From contig NZ_JAQSDR010000040.1 in the NCBI RefSeq assembly GCF_029946005.1, positions 1 through 64,000 of the forward strand: DNA of 64,000 bases, written 5' to 3'. Origin of the DNA: Aquabacterium sp. (GTDB taxonomy: Bacteria > Pseudomonadota > Gammaproteobacteria > Burkholderiales > Burkholderiaceae_C). Shown one piece after another: positions 28,563-37,554 of the stretch; position 1 is the stretch's first letter; every line of letters starts with the position of its first letter. The notes under the pieces are model-generated. The model was not told the DNA's origin. It saw only the letters and a program-made list of their open reading frames with translations, and ran no database searches. The translations under genes and the position numbers were made by a program.

Positions 28563-29206
28563 GCACCAACCTGCACAACATCCCCAACCGCACCAAGAAA
28601 CTGCCCCCCCTGCGCGTGGGAGTGGGCGGCCCGGTCGGCTCCGGCAAGACCACCCTGGTCGAAATGCTCTGCAAGGGCATGCGCGACACCTACGACCTGG
28701 TCGTGGTCACCAACGACATCTACACCAAGGAAGACCAGCGCCTGCTGACCGTGGCTGGCGCGCTGGAGCCCGACCGCATCATGGGCGTGGAAACCGGCGG
28801 CTGCCCGCACACCGCCATTCGCGAAGACGCCTCCATCAACCTGGAGGCGGTGGACCGCATGCTGGCCAAGTACCCCAATGCTGACATCGTCTTCATCGAA
28901 TCGGGTGGCGACAACCTGGCGGCCACCTTCAGCCCCGAGCTGAGTGACCTGACCATCTACGTGATCGATGTGGCGGCAGGCGAGAAGATCCCGCGCAAGG
29001 GCGGGCCTGGCATCACCAAGAGCGACCTGTTCGTCATCAACAAGACCGACCTGGCCCCTTACGTGGGCGCCAACCTGGACGTGATGGAGGCCGACACCAA
29101 GCGCATGCGCGCTGCGCGGCCATTCGTGATGAGTAATCTGAAGACCAAGGCGGGACTGGATGAGGTCATTGCCTTCATCGAGACCAAGGGCATGCTCAAG
29201 AGCTGA
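28559..29206 (+). CDS. ureG: Urease accessory GTPase UreG
   Basis: A 215-residue SIMIBI GTPase. The P-loop is [11 protein letters not shown] near residue 20, the metal-binding Cys-Pro-His is [11 protein letters not shown], the switch has [17 protein letters not shown] and the guanine motif is NKTDLAP. GTP hydrolysis drives nickel delivery to urease. It ends the ureEFG run and is followed immediately by a tRNA gene on the other strand. Full length with all motifs. Confidence 0.97.
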   Translation: MSTNLHNIPNRTKKLPPLRVGVGGPVGSGKTTLVEMLCKGMRDTYDLVVVTNDIYTKEDQRLLTVAGALEPDRIMGVETGGCPHTAIREDASINLEAVDRMLAKYPNADIVFIESGGDNLAATFSPELSDLTIYVIDVAAGEKIPRKGGPGITKSDLFVINKTDLAPYVGANLDVMEADTKRMRAARPFVMSNLKTKAGLDEVIAFIETKGMLKS

Positions 29207-29213
29207 TGGTGGA

Positions 29214-29288
29214 TGGTGGCCCCAGCAGGAATCGAACCTGCATCTGCCCCTTAGGAGGGGGCTGTTCTATCCATTGAACCATGGAGCC
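29214..29288 (-). tRNA. tRNA-Arg (anticodon CCU)
   Basis: A 75-base cloverleaf with encoded CCA. The acceptor GGCTCCA pairs with TGGGGCC with one G-T. The D stem is GTTC/GAAC, the anticodon stem GCCCC/GGGGC with loop CTCCTAA (anticodon CCT), and the T arm GCAGG-TTCGATT-CCTGC. It reads AGG codons. It lies between convergent ureG and the end of eutC. Confidence 0.95.
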
Positions 29289-29328
29289 AGACCGGCCGCC
29301 ATTGTGCCTCAGGTCGCGGCCGCTGTTT

Positions 29329-30132
29329 TCAAGGGTTGATGGCGGGGGCGGCCGACGCGCCGTGCTCGTCTTTCAAGCGCACGCCCGACAACTGCAGGCG
29401 CCTGGACTCGCGCAGCAATTGCATCAGCTTCAGCGCGGCGTGTTCATAGTCCAGGCCTTCGGGCCGCACGTTCGAGATGCAGTTGCGGTCAGCGTCGGTC
29501 AAACCTGGGCGAGGCATCCACGCCAGGTAGAGGCCCATGCTGTCGGGTGAACTGAGCCCGGGCCGCTCGCCGATCAGGATCACCACCAGCCGGGCGCCCA
29601 GCAGCTCGCCCACCTCGTCTTCAATGGCGACCCGGCCTTGCTCCACGATGACCAAAGGCGCGATCGACCAGGCTTCGGCTTGCACGGCAGGCAACACCCG
29701 CTGCAAGAAAGGCACGGCATGCCTGCCGATGGCCAGTGCCGACAGGCCATCGGCCACCACGAAGGCGATGTCACAGCCACGTGCCTGCGGCTCGGCGGCT
29801 TGCAAGGCGCTGGCTGAACAACGATCCAGGAGCATTTGCCGCGATGGGGCATCCAGCCGGCGGCCCAGGTCGGGCCGTTTCAAGTAAGCATCTCGGTCAG
29901 CCGCCGCGCTGTGCAGCCACAGGGTTTCATGGCCCAGCGCCGTCAAGGCGGCCTGCAAGGCGGGCACATCCAGCGCCAGGTGCACGGCATCGCGTGCCTG
30001 GGCATGGGCCTGTTGGAACGCCAGATGCGGCGCGGTCGGCAGGCTCACACCCGCGCGCCCCAAGGCAATGCGGGCCCGTGTGAAACGGCGTAAGGCCAGC
30101 CAGGGATTGGCGGTAACGGGCGACGGGCTCAT
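29329..30132 (-). CDS. eutC: Ethanolamine ammonia-lyase small subunit
   Basis: A 267-residue EutC. Conserved pieces are [18 protein letters not shown], the dihydroxy contact [49 protein letters not shown] and [12 protein letters not shown]. With EutB it forms the adenosylcobalamin-dependent enzyme that splits ethanolamine into acetaldehyde and ammonia. It overlaps eutB by ATGA at 30129-30132. No microcompartment genes are next to it, which is the usual case for eutBC in this class of bacteria. Confidence 0.96.
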   Translation of the reverse strand: MSPSPVTANPWLALRRFTRARIALGRAGVSLPTAPHLAFQQAHAQARDAVHLALDVPALQAALTALGHETLWLHSAAADRDAYLKRPDLGRRLDAPSRQMLLDRCSASALQAAEPQARGCDIAFVVADGLSALAIGRHAVPFLQRVLPAVQAEAWSIAPLVIVEQGRVAIEDEVGELLGARLVVILIGERPGLSSPDSMGLYLAWMPRPGLTDADRNCISNVRPEGLDYEHAALKLMQLLRESRRLQLSGVRLKDEHGASAAPAINP

Positions 30133-31490
30133 GGCGCGCTCAGCAGGGCATGCTGAAAGCCCGGGGGCAACTCACTGGCCAACCGAAAAGCGGCCCCCTC
30201 ACCTTGCAGGATCTGCATGCCTTGCAACCAGGCCTCGAACTCGGGCGCCGGCCGCAAGCCCAACACCCGGCGCACATACAGCGCATCATGGAACGAGGTG
30301 CTCTGGTAGTTGAGCATGATGTCGTCCGAGCCCGGCACGCCCATCACGAAAGTGCAACCCGCCGTGCCCAGCAGCGTGAGCAGCACGTCCATGTCGTCCT
30401 GATCGGCCTCCGCGTGGTTGGTGTAGCAAACGTCGCAGCCCATGGGCAGGCCCAACAGCTTCCCGCAGAAGTGGTCTTCCAGGCCTGCGCGGATGATCTG
30501 CTTGCCGTCGTACAAGTACTCGGGCCCGATGAAGCCGACCACGGTGTTCACCAGCAAGGGCTTGAAGTGGCGCGCCACCGCATAGGCGCGGGCCTCACAG
30601 GTTTGCTGGTCCACCCCATGATGCCCATTGGCCGACAGGGCACTGCCCTGCCCTGTTTCGAAGTACATCACGTTGTCGCCCACCGTGCCCCGCTTCAAGG
30701 ACAGCGCCGCCTCGCGCGCCTGCCCCAACAAAGCCAGGTCAATGCCAAAACTGCGGTTGGTGGCCTCGGTGCCGCCAATCGACTGGAACACCAGGTCCAC
30801 GGGCGCGCCACGTTCCATCGCGGCCAGGGTGTTGGTGACGTGGGTGAGCACGCAGGACTGGGTCGGGATGGCGTATTGCTCGATCAGTTCGGCCATCATC
30901 GTCACCAGCTTGATGACCTGCGGCACGTTGTCGGTGGCCGGGTTGATGCCAATGACCGCATCGCCACTGCCATACAGCAGTCCATCAATCAGGCTGGCCG
31001 CGATGCCGCTGGCGTCGTCGGTCGGGTGATTGGGCTGCAAGCGGGTGGACAGTCGGCCTTTCAAACCGATGGTGTTGCGAAAGGCGGTGACCACCCGGCA
31101 TTTTTGACCGACCAGGATCAGGTCCTGGTTGCGCATGATCTTGCAAACCGCGGCGGCCATCTCGGGTGTGATGCCCGGCGCCACAGCGGCCAAAGTGTCA
31201 CTGTCGGTGTCGTCTCGCAACAGCCAGTTGCGAAAGTCGCCCACCGTGAGGTGCGCGATCGGCGCAAACGCCTTCGCATCATGGGTGTCCATGATCAGGC
31301 GCGTGACCTCGTCCTCTTCATAGGGGATCAGCGCGTCGTTCAAGAAGGTGCGCAGGGGAAGATCAGCGAGGGCCATCTGCGCCACCACCCGTTCTTGCGC
31401 AGTTTGCGCGGCAATGCCCGCCAGGAAATCTCCCGATCGTGCGGGCGTGGCCTTGGCCATCAGGTCTTTCAGATCGCGGAACAGGGGCAT
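30129..31490 (-). CDS. eutB: Ethanolamine ammonia-lyase large subunit
   Basis: A 453-residue EutB, the same length as characterised enzymes. Conserved regions include [21 protein letters not shown], the active-site [38 protein letters not shown], and [18 protein letters not shown]. It carries the TIM-barrel catalytic site and the cobalamin site shared with EutC. The start at 31490 has GAAAGGG about 7 bases upstream and matches known N-termini; the frame stays open to 31556. No ethanolamine permease or aldehyde dehydrogenase was seen beside it. Confidence 0.96.
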   Translation of the reverse strand: MPLFRDLKDLMAKATPARSGDFLAGIAAQTAQERVVAQMALADLPLRTFLNDALIPYEEDEVTRLIMDTHDAKAFAPIAHLTVGDFRNWLLRDDTDSDTLAAVAPGITPEMAAAVCKIMRNQDLILVGQKCRVVTAFRNTIGLKGRLSTRLQPNHPTDDASGIAASLIDGLLYGSGDAVIGINPATDNVPQVIKLVTMMAELIEQYAIPTQSCVLTHVTNTLAAMERGAPVDLVFQSIGGTEATNRSFGIDLALLGQAREAALSLKRGTVGDNVMYFETGQGSALSANGHHGVDQQTCEARAYAVARHFKPLLVNTVVGFIGPEYLYDGKQIIRAGLEDHFCGKLLGLPMGCDVCYTNHAEADQDDMDVLLTLLGTAGCTFVMGVPGSDDIMLNYQSTSFHDALYVRRVLGLRPAPEFEAWLQGMQILQGEGAAFRLASELPPGFQHALLSAP

Positions 31491-31598
31491 GCGAAACCCT
31501 TTCAGGCCAGACCAGCACAGTCTGCCTGATTTTGTCAGCGAGGGCGGCACCCGCATTGCTGGTCAGGGTGCTCAAGGGCTTTTTCCAATCTGTTTTAC

Positions 31599-32855
31599 AT
31601 GCACATTGCCTGGTTCGTACTAGTGGGGTCCGTGCTAATCGCGATGGCGTTTTCCAACCATCTGGTCAAGCGGTTGCCCTTGTCACCCGCCATCCTCTAC
31701 CTTGGCGTCGGGGTCCTGATCGGGCCGCTGGGCGCCAGCATGCTCGACCTGTCACCCGAGGACAGCATGCCATGGCTGGAAGTGCTGACGGAAGTGGCGG
31801 TGTTGATCACCCTGTTCACGGTGGGCATGCGCTTGCGGGTGCCGTTTTCACTTTCAGCCTGGGCGGTGCCGCTTCGATTGGCCACCGTAGGCATGGTGGT
31901 GACCACCGCCTGCATCGCCTTGATTGGATGGCTCCTGCTGGACCTGCCCTGGCCCGCTTTGTTGCTGCTGGGTGCCGTCTTGTCGCCCACCGACCCGGTG
32001 TTGGCTTCCGAGGTTCAGATCCGTCACCCCGAGGACCGGGATGGTTTGCGGTTCTCGCTGACCGCCGAAGGGGGGCTCAACGATGGCATGGCGTTTCCGG
32101 GCGTGATGCTGGCGCTGGGCTTGATGGGCCTGCATGAAATCGGTGACTGGGGCTGGCGGTGGCTGGCCGTTGACGTGGTTTGGGCCCTGGCTTCGGCCCT
32201 GCTATTGGGTTGGCTCTGCGGCTACGCGGTGGGGCGGGCAGTGCATGCCCTGCGGCAAAGCGGACACCCGCTGGAGGCCGAAGAGTTCTTGGCCTTTGGC
32301 ATGATTGCCCTGGTGTACGGGGCCGCGCTGCTGATCCACGCCTATGGCTTCCTGGCGGTATTCGCAGCAGGCGCCGCGCTGGCCCATTGCGAGCGGTCTT
32401 TGCGGGCTGACAAAGTGGCCCACCAGGACGGCGCGCACTCGTCTCGATTGATCCACTTCAGCGCGCAGAGCGAGCACCTGGCCGAGGTGGCCATCGTGCT
32501 CGTGATCGGAGCATCACTGGCCTCGGTCGACTGGGAATGGACTACCGTCGTGTTTGCCCTGCTGGTGATGGCCGTGGCACGGCCCGTGGCGGTGCTGGCC
32601 ACGGTGCCTTTGCGCCTGATGGCCCAGCCCCAGCGCCGCCTGGTAGCCTGGTTCGGCATCCGGGGCGTGGGGTCGGTGTACTACCTGGCTTACGCGATCA
32701 ACCATGGCATCGATGGCACGGTGGCGCGCACCTTGACCAGCGCAGTCATGATCGCGATATTCATCTCGATCCTGGCCCATGGCATCTCGGCCACACCCCT
32801 GATGGAGCGCTACATGAAACGGAAGAAGCGCAGCCCCGGCGCCGAACGCGACTGA
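31599..32855 (+). CDS. CPA1-family cation/proton antiporter
   Basis: A 418-residue inner-membrane protein with about 12-13 helices. The CPA1 signature is GAVLSPTDPVLASEVQ near residue 130, with the conserved Asp, and NDGMAFPGVMLAL follows at about 165. Later AVFAAGAALAHCE, VIGASLASVDW and WFGIRGVGSVYYLAYA match the same family. The family exchanges sodium or potassium for protons and helps pH and salt homeostasis. It lacks a C-terminal regulatory domain, ending in a basic KRKKRS tail. It is divergent from eutB across 108 bp and convergent with the penicillin-binding protein gene. Confidence 0.9.
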   Translation: MHIAWFVLVGSVLIAMAFSNHLVKRLPLSPAILYLGVGVLIGPLGASMLDLSPEDSMPWLEVLTEVAVLITLFTVGMRLRVPFSLSAWAVPLRLATVGMVVTTACIALIGWLLLDLPWPALLLLGAVLSPTDPVLASEVQIRHPEDRDGLRFSLTAEGGLNDGMAFPGVMLALGLMGLHEIGDWGWRWLAVDVVWALASALLLGWLCGYAVGRAVHALRQSGHPLEAEEFLAFGMIALVYGAALLIHAYGFLAVFAAGAALAHCERSLRADKVAHQDGAHSSRLIHFSAQSEHLAEVAIVLVIGASLASVDWEWTTVVFALLVMAVARPVAVLATVPLRLMAQPQRRLVAWFGIRGVGSVYYLAYAINHGIDGTVARTLTSAVMIAIFISILAHGISATPLMERYMKRKKRSPGAERD

Positions 32856-32871
32856 CCCCTCTCGGAGCCCG

Positions 32872-35800
32872 TCAGCGCTTGGACGCCACCAGCGGCTCCT
32901 TCTTGCGGCAACTGCCTGGGCCATCGGGTGCTTTTTCTTGCACAAGGGGCATCAGGGCCGGTGCAAGCGACTTCAGCACTTGGGTCGACAAGGCACTGGT
33001 GAAGGTGTACTTGGCGGCATAGGGCTCGTGCACATAGGCCGTCAACGTGCCAAAAAAGCGGTCGCCAATCAAAAAGACGAAGGTGGCCGATCGGTTGACC
33101 ACGCGCGACGAGATCAGGCCGCCCCCAGGCCCATGAACGTCAAAGCGGTGGTCGCCGGTGCCGGTTTTTCCACCCACATCGATCACGCTGCCGTCAGGAC
33201 GCACAAAGGCCCCCTTGAGCCGCTTGGCGGTTCCGCCGTCGACCACGGCGAGCAAGGTACGGCGCGCCACATCAGCCACTTCTTCAGGCAAGACCCGCTC
33301 CGCCTTGGCGGTGGTCTGCTCCAGCCGGGTTTCGAAAGGTGTTCCCGATGCAAAGTCCAGGCGTTGCAACTTGCTGACTGGCATGCGCATGCCCTTGTTG
33401 ACGATGATGCCCATCAGTTCGGCCAAGGCAGCGGGCCGATCACCAGAGGCGCCCAGGGCCGTGGCATAGGACGGTGTCAATGTGGCAAACGGGTAGCCAA
33501 GACGACGCCAGTCGCGGTTGATTTCGGCAAAGGTGTCTCGCTCCAGCAGGTTGCGGATGCGGGAGTCCTGGGCGGTCTTGTGCCGGGTTTTGAAGAGCCA
33601 GCCGTAGACCGCTTGGCGCTCCTCAGGGCTGGCCGCCATCACCTCGGTCAGGCTGGCCTTGGGGTGAGATTTCAAGTGCCCCACCAGCCACAGGTCAAGG
33701 GGGTGAACGCGGGCAATGTAGCCCCGGTCGGCCAGTGAAAACTTGTCGGGTGCGTAGTCGTCGTAGAGGCGCTGCAGCTTGGCCTCACTCAATGGCCGCT
33801 CTGGCAACTGCTCGTTCATGAAGCTCGTGAACTCGGCCAACGAGGCCTGGGGATCAATGCTGCGGAACATCACCGCCAGGCGCGATGGCGCGGACTTGGC
33901 TCGCTTGATGAGCTGGTCGCGGGCTTCCTCTGGGGGCTTGCCTTTGTACTTTTTGTAGAAACGGCGCAGGAACTCACGGCCCTCGCTGTCGGCGAACCGG
34001 GCCAGGTATTCCTGGCGACGCGGGTCGTCTGAATCTTCCAGCAAATCGTTGTCCGATTTGCTGTTGTTGGCCATGTAGGCGTACACCACATCGCGCATGA
34101 GGCGAACAAACACCAGGTTGACCGACTTCTGGAAAGCCGTGCGCAGGTCCATGACCCCGCCGTCTTCTTCCGATTCGAAGTTGTTGAAGTGGTGCGCCCC
34201 ACCGCCCGTGAAAAAGGTCTCGCCCGGACTGGCCGAGTACTTGCGGTCCATGGCAGCCTCCAGCATGGTCTTGAGGCTCTTGTCCTTGGCGTCGAGCAGG
34301 TAGTCACGCGACCAGCGTCGCAATACATCCCGGCGCTGCACGGGCACGGCGGTCAGGTCTTCTTCGCTCATGGGGCTGAACTGCCCGTGCAAGTCGGCGA
34401 TGACCTTGAGGTAAGAGATCAGGGTGCGCAGCTTGGCGGTGGAGCCCAGGTCGAGCTTGGCCCCTTCATTGATGTCGAAGGGCTGGTCCAGGTTGTCACT
34501 TTGCACCCGAAGCAGGTTGGCCTGGCCACTGCGCTCGAACAGCGTGAAGCTCAAGGTCAGCTTGCTGGGATCGTCGCCCGCCTGCAGCATGTGATAGCCG
34601 TAAAGACCCTGAGCCATGGCCATTTTGGGGTCCTTGAGGTCGCTGAGCAGGCGCGTGGCCGTGCGCTGCAAATCGCCATCGAGGGTGCTGTTGGTTTTCA
34701 GGTCCAGGCGGTCCAGGTCGTACAGACGCGGCACCTTCAGCATGGTGGACAGCGTGGACCGCATCGCTGTGATGGCCTTGCGGTCCACGAAGGAGATCGG
34801 CCGCTCGATGGGTTGCACGGGGTGCAACTTGAGTTTGATGGGCAAGGCGGCATCGCGCAGCGCGATGGGGATCAGGTTGACGCTCGCCAACAGGCGCAGG
34901 TGGCTGTCGGTCAGCCTTTGCAGGTCCTCGTGGCCATCGACCAGGTAATGGGAGGGGCGGCGTTGAGCAATGAACAGGGAGAGCACCTGCTTGTAGGCCT
35001 TGGCCTGCCGCTCCAGTTCAGGGCCCGCAGGCGCCGGTGATTTGACCGCGGCGTTCACCAGGGCATTGACCTCGGCGAAATCCCGGCCATACCAGGCCCA
35101 CAAACCATCGCCCACGCCATGGACTTCACCCACACCTGGTTTGGCGGACAGGGGCACTGAGTTGACGTAATCAAGGACGATGCGGCGGCGCGCACCACGG
35201 GTGTCCTCGCCATCAAGGTAGGCGCGCACCGAGGCAGAGGCCACTTGGCGCAACTTCTCCTTCATGGACGAGGTGCGGCCGTCGGGCGAATGTCGGTATT
35301 TTTCGATTTGCGTGGCCAAGGTGCTGCCACCCGCCGAGCCTGGCGCGTCGCTGACGTGCCGAGCCACCTGCGTGATCACGGCCTTGCCCAGGCGGCTCCA
35401 TTCGATGGCCGGGTTGTGCGTGGGGTAGGCTGCATCGAGCAGCTCGCGGTTTTCGATGAACAGCAGCGCATCGACCAAGGGATCAGGGATCGCCTCGAAG
35501 CGCGGGTAGACACGCTCTGGAAACCGAACCGCGTACATGGCCTGCCCGCTGCAATCCAGGATCTGCAGCCCCGCCTGCGAGGTCTCGTGGTAAGCCGTGA
35601 AGATGCCTTGGTCGGTCACGCGCAGCAGATCGTCGGACATGCGCGCCTGGGCGCTGACCTGGTAACCCTGCACACCCAATCGTTTGACGAAATCAGGAAT
35701 GTGGCTGTAACCCAGCCGATCGTCATAAGGCCCGGGCTGGGGAAAACTGAGAGCGCGGCTGGGCCCAGGCTCGACTTTGTAGGTCAGGCCCTGGGCCAGG

Positions 35801-35943
35801 CCGCTCAGATACCGGGCCTGCAGACGGGAGGTCTTCGCCTCGTCAGACACGAAATAAGCGGCCGCCGCGATGGAAGCCACCACGACACTGCCGATGAGCA
35901 GCCGCTTCAATATTCGGGGGGACTTGGTTGGGGAATCGGTCAA
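32872..35943 (-). CDS. Large penicillin-binding protein with degenerate transglycosylase domain
   Basis: A 1023-residue protein anchored by one helix at residues about 13-33. Residues about 140-340 resemble a GT51 transglycosylase, but the catalytic ED pair reads EN (IENRELLD) and the usual F-H-G pattern is replaced; GGSTLATQIEK remains. The transpeptidase has serine motif GSTAK near residue 499, SVN near 606 and GGKTGTG near 924. The 320 residues between SVN and KTG are far more than the roughly 130 in PBP1b, owing to a large helical insertion. It probably works on periplasmic peptidoglycan; transglycosylase activity is doubtful. It stands alone between the antiporter and the glg operon. Confidence 0.85.
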   Translation of the reverse strand: MTDSPTKSPRILKRLLIGSVVVASIAAAAYFVSDEAKTSRLQARYLSGLAQGLTYKVEPGPSRALSFPQPGPYDDRLGYSHIPDFVKRLGVQGYQVSAQARMSDDLLRVTDQGIFTAYHETSQAGLQILDCSGQAMYAVRFPERVYPRFEAIPDPLVDALLFIENRELLDAAYPTHNPAIEWSRLGKAVITQVARHVSDAPGSAGGSTLATQIEKYRHSPDGRTSSMKEKLRQVASASVRAYLDGEDTRGARRRIVLDYVNSVPLSAKPGVGEVHGVGDGLWAWYGRDFAEVNALVNAAVKSPAPAGPELERQAKAYKQVLSLFIAQRRPSHYLVDGHEDLQRLTDSHLRLLASVNLIPIALRDAALPIKLKLHPVQPIERPISFVDRKAITAMRSTLSTMLKVPRLYDLDRLDLKTNSTLDGDLQRTATRLLSDLKDPKMAMAQGLYGYHMLQAGDDPSKLTLSFTLFERSGQANLLRVQSDNLDQPFDINEGAKLDLGSTAKLRTLISYLKVIADLHGQFSPMSEEDLTAVPVQRRDVLRRWSRDYLLDAKDKSLKTMLEAAMDRKYSASPGETFFTGGGAHHFNNFESEEDGGVMDLRTAFQKSVNLVFVRLMRDVVYAYMANNSKSDNDLLEDSDDPRRQEYLARFADSEGREFLRRFYKKYKGKPPEEARDQLIKRAKSAPSRLAVMFRSIDPQASLAEFTSFMNEQLPERPLSEAKLQRLYDDYAPDKFSLADRGYIARVHPLDLWLVGHLKSHPKASLTEVMAASPEERQAVYGWLFKTRHKTAQDSRIRNLLERDTFAEINRDWRRLGYPFATLTPSYATALGASGDRPAALAELMGIIVNKGMRMPVSKLQRLDFASGTPFETRLEQTTAKAERVLPEEVADVARRTLLAVVDGGTAKRLKGAFVRPDGSVIDVGGKTGTGDHRFDVHGPGGGLISSRVVNRSATFVFLIGDRFFGTLTAYVHEPYAAKYTFTSALSTQVLKSLAPALMPLVQEKAPDGPGSCRKKEPLVASKR

Positions 35944-36111
35944 GGGTCACTCAGCTGGGAAAACAGGCCGCTGGCGAGCTGCCAACACGGGCAATTCGCA
36001 AAAATCCAGCATAAAGCGGATCGGCCTTTTTCATCATTAAAAATGGCTGTGGCTTTCACGCTTCTTTCGTGTGGCAGTGGGCGATGTGTGTTGGGCGCAA
36101 CGGCGCCACGC

Positions 36112-37554
36112 TCAGATGCCTCTCAAGCGTAATTCCCGGTAGACGGATTCGTAACGTACAGCGCTGCCAGACCAGTCCAGCGACTGAGCCATGCCGACCT
36201 GAATCAGGCGATCCCAGGCTGCGGGATCCCTGTAGCGACCAAAGGCCCGCCTCAAGGCAGCGATCAGCGCTTCGGCGGTGGGGTTTTTAAAAACGAAGCC
36301 GGTGACTTCGTCCACCACGGAATCGGCCAGCCCACCCGTGGCGTGAACGATGGGCGGTGTGCCGTAAACCAGGCTGTACAGCTGATTCAGGCCACAGGGC
36401 TCGAAACGGGACGGCATCAGAAAGCAGTCCGCACCGGCCTCGATCAGGTGGGCCAGGGTTTCGTCAAACCCGATGCTCACGTGGACGCGCCCAGGGTGCT
36501 GCTGCGCCATCAAGCGCAGTGCGCTTTCCAGGTCAGTGTCGCCTGCGCCCAGCATGACCAGTTGGCCGCCCTGCGCGATGATCTCTGGCACCGCGTGCAT
36601 GATCAGATCGCTGCCTTTCTGGGCTGTCAAACGGCTGACCACGCCGAACAGCATCGCCTGCGGATCAAGATTGAGGTGGCAACGCACCTGCAGCGCCGCC
36701 TTGTTGGCTCGCTTGCCAGCTTGCACGGTCGAGGCGTCATAACGATGCGGGATGAAGGTGTCCACGTCCGGATTCCATACCCCGGTGTCGATGCCATTGA
36801 GGATGCCGTGCAGGTGGTCGACGTGGTCACGCAGCACACCTTGCAGCCCAAAGCCCAGTGGCTCTTCCTGGATTTCGCGGGCATAGGTCGGGCTGACCGT
36901 GGTGATGGCATCGGCGAATTGCAAGCCCCCCTTCATGAAGGACAGTTGCGACCAATACTCGAGGCCGCTGACCGACAGCCATTCATCGGGCAGGTCCAGC
37001 TTGGCGGCCTCGCTCGCGGGGAACAGGCCCTGGAAAGCCAGGTTGTGGATGGTCATGACGCTGGCGGCCCTGCCTGGCAGACGACTCAAGTAGGCAGGCG
37101 CCAGGCCCGTGGTCCAGTCGTTGCAATGAACGATGTCGGCCTGCCATCCCGGCACGGGGCTGAGGTCGCTGCCCAGTCGGGCTGCCACCTGGCTGAGCCA
37201 GCCAAAGCGGACGGCGTTGGTGGCGTGGTCCTGGCCGCGTTCATCCTGGTAGGGGCCGCCCGCCAGGTCATACAGTGGCGGGCAATCCAGCAGCCACAGC
37301 GAGAAGCCAGCGTTTTGCTGGACGGATGGTGCGGCCTGCACCACGCGTGCAGCGGGCCACACGCCTTGAGCCGGGATGTCGGCCAGTACCTCCCCTTGGG
37401 CCGACAAATCCCGCAAGCTTCGGTAGGCGGGCATGAGCACTTTGACGTCATGGCCCAGTTCGCCAAGGGCTTTGGGGAGGGCCGCCGACACCTCCCCCAG
37501 GCCACCCGTCTTGACCCAGGGCGCGCACTCGGGGGTGACAAACAAGATCTTCAT
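36112..37554 (-). CDS. glgA: Glycogen synthase (ADP-glucose dependent)
   Basis: A 480-residue GT5 enzyme. The start MKILFVTPECAPWVKTGGLGEV contains the K15-T-G-G-L loop that binds ADP-glucose. HNLAFQGLFPAS and NFMKGG-like YWSQLSFMKGGL follow, and the C-terminal half has SRLTAQKGSDL and RFEPCGLNQLYSLVYGTPP with the catalytic Glu pair. It extends alpha-1,4-glucan from ADP-glucose made by GlgC. The ATG at 37554 overlaps the upstream stop as ATGA, which decides the start over the open frame to 37602. It is the last gene of the glgC-glgX-treZ-malQ/treY-glgA operon. Confidence 0.97.
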   Translation of the reverse strand: MKILFVTPECAPWVKTGGLGEVSAALPKALGELGHDVKVLMPAYRSLRDLSAQGEVLADIPAQGVWPAARVVQAAPSVQQNAGFSLWLLDCPPLYDLAGGPYQDERGQDHATNAVRFGWLSQVAARLGSDLSPVPGWQADIVHCNDWTTGLAPAYLSRLPGRAASVMTIHNLAFQGLFPASEAAKLDLPDEWLSVSGLEYWSQLSFMKGGLQFADAITTVSPTYAREIQEEPLGFGLQGVLRDHVDHLHGILNGIDTGVWNPDVDTFIPHRYDASTVQAGKRANKAALQVRCHLNLDPQAMLFGVVSRLTAQKGSDLIMHAVPEIIAQGGQLVMLGAGDTDLESALRLMAQQHPGRVHVSIGFDETLAHLIEAGADCFLMPSRFEPCGLNQLYSLVYGTPPIVHATGGLADSVVDEVTGFVFKNPTAEALIAALRRAFGRYRDPAAWDRLIQVGMAQSLDWSGSAVRYESVYRELRLRGI

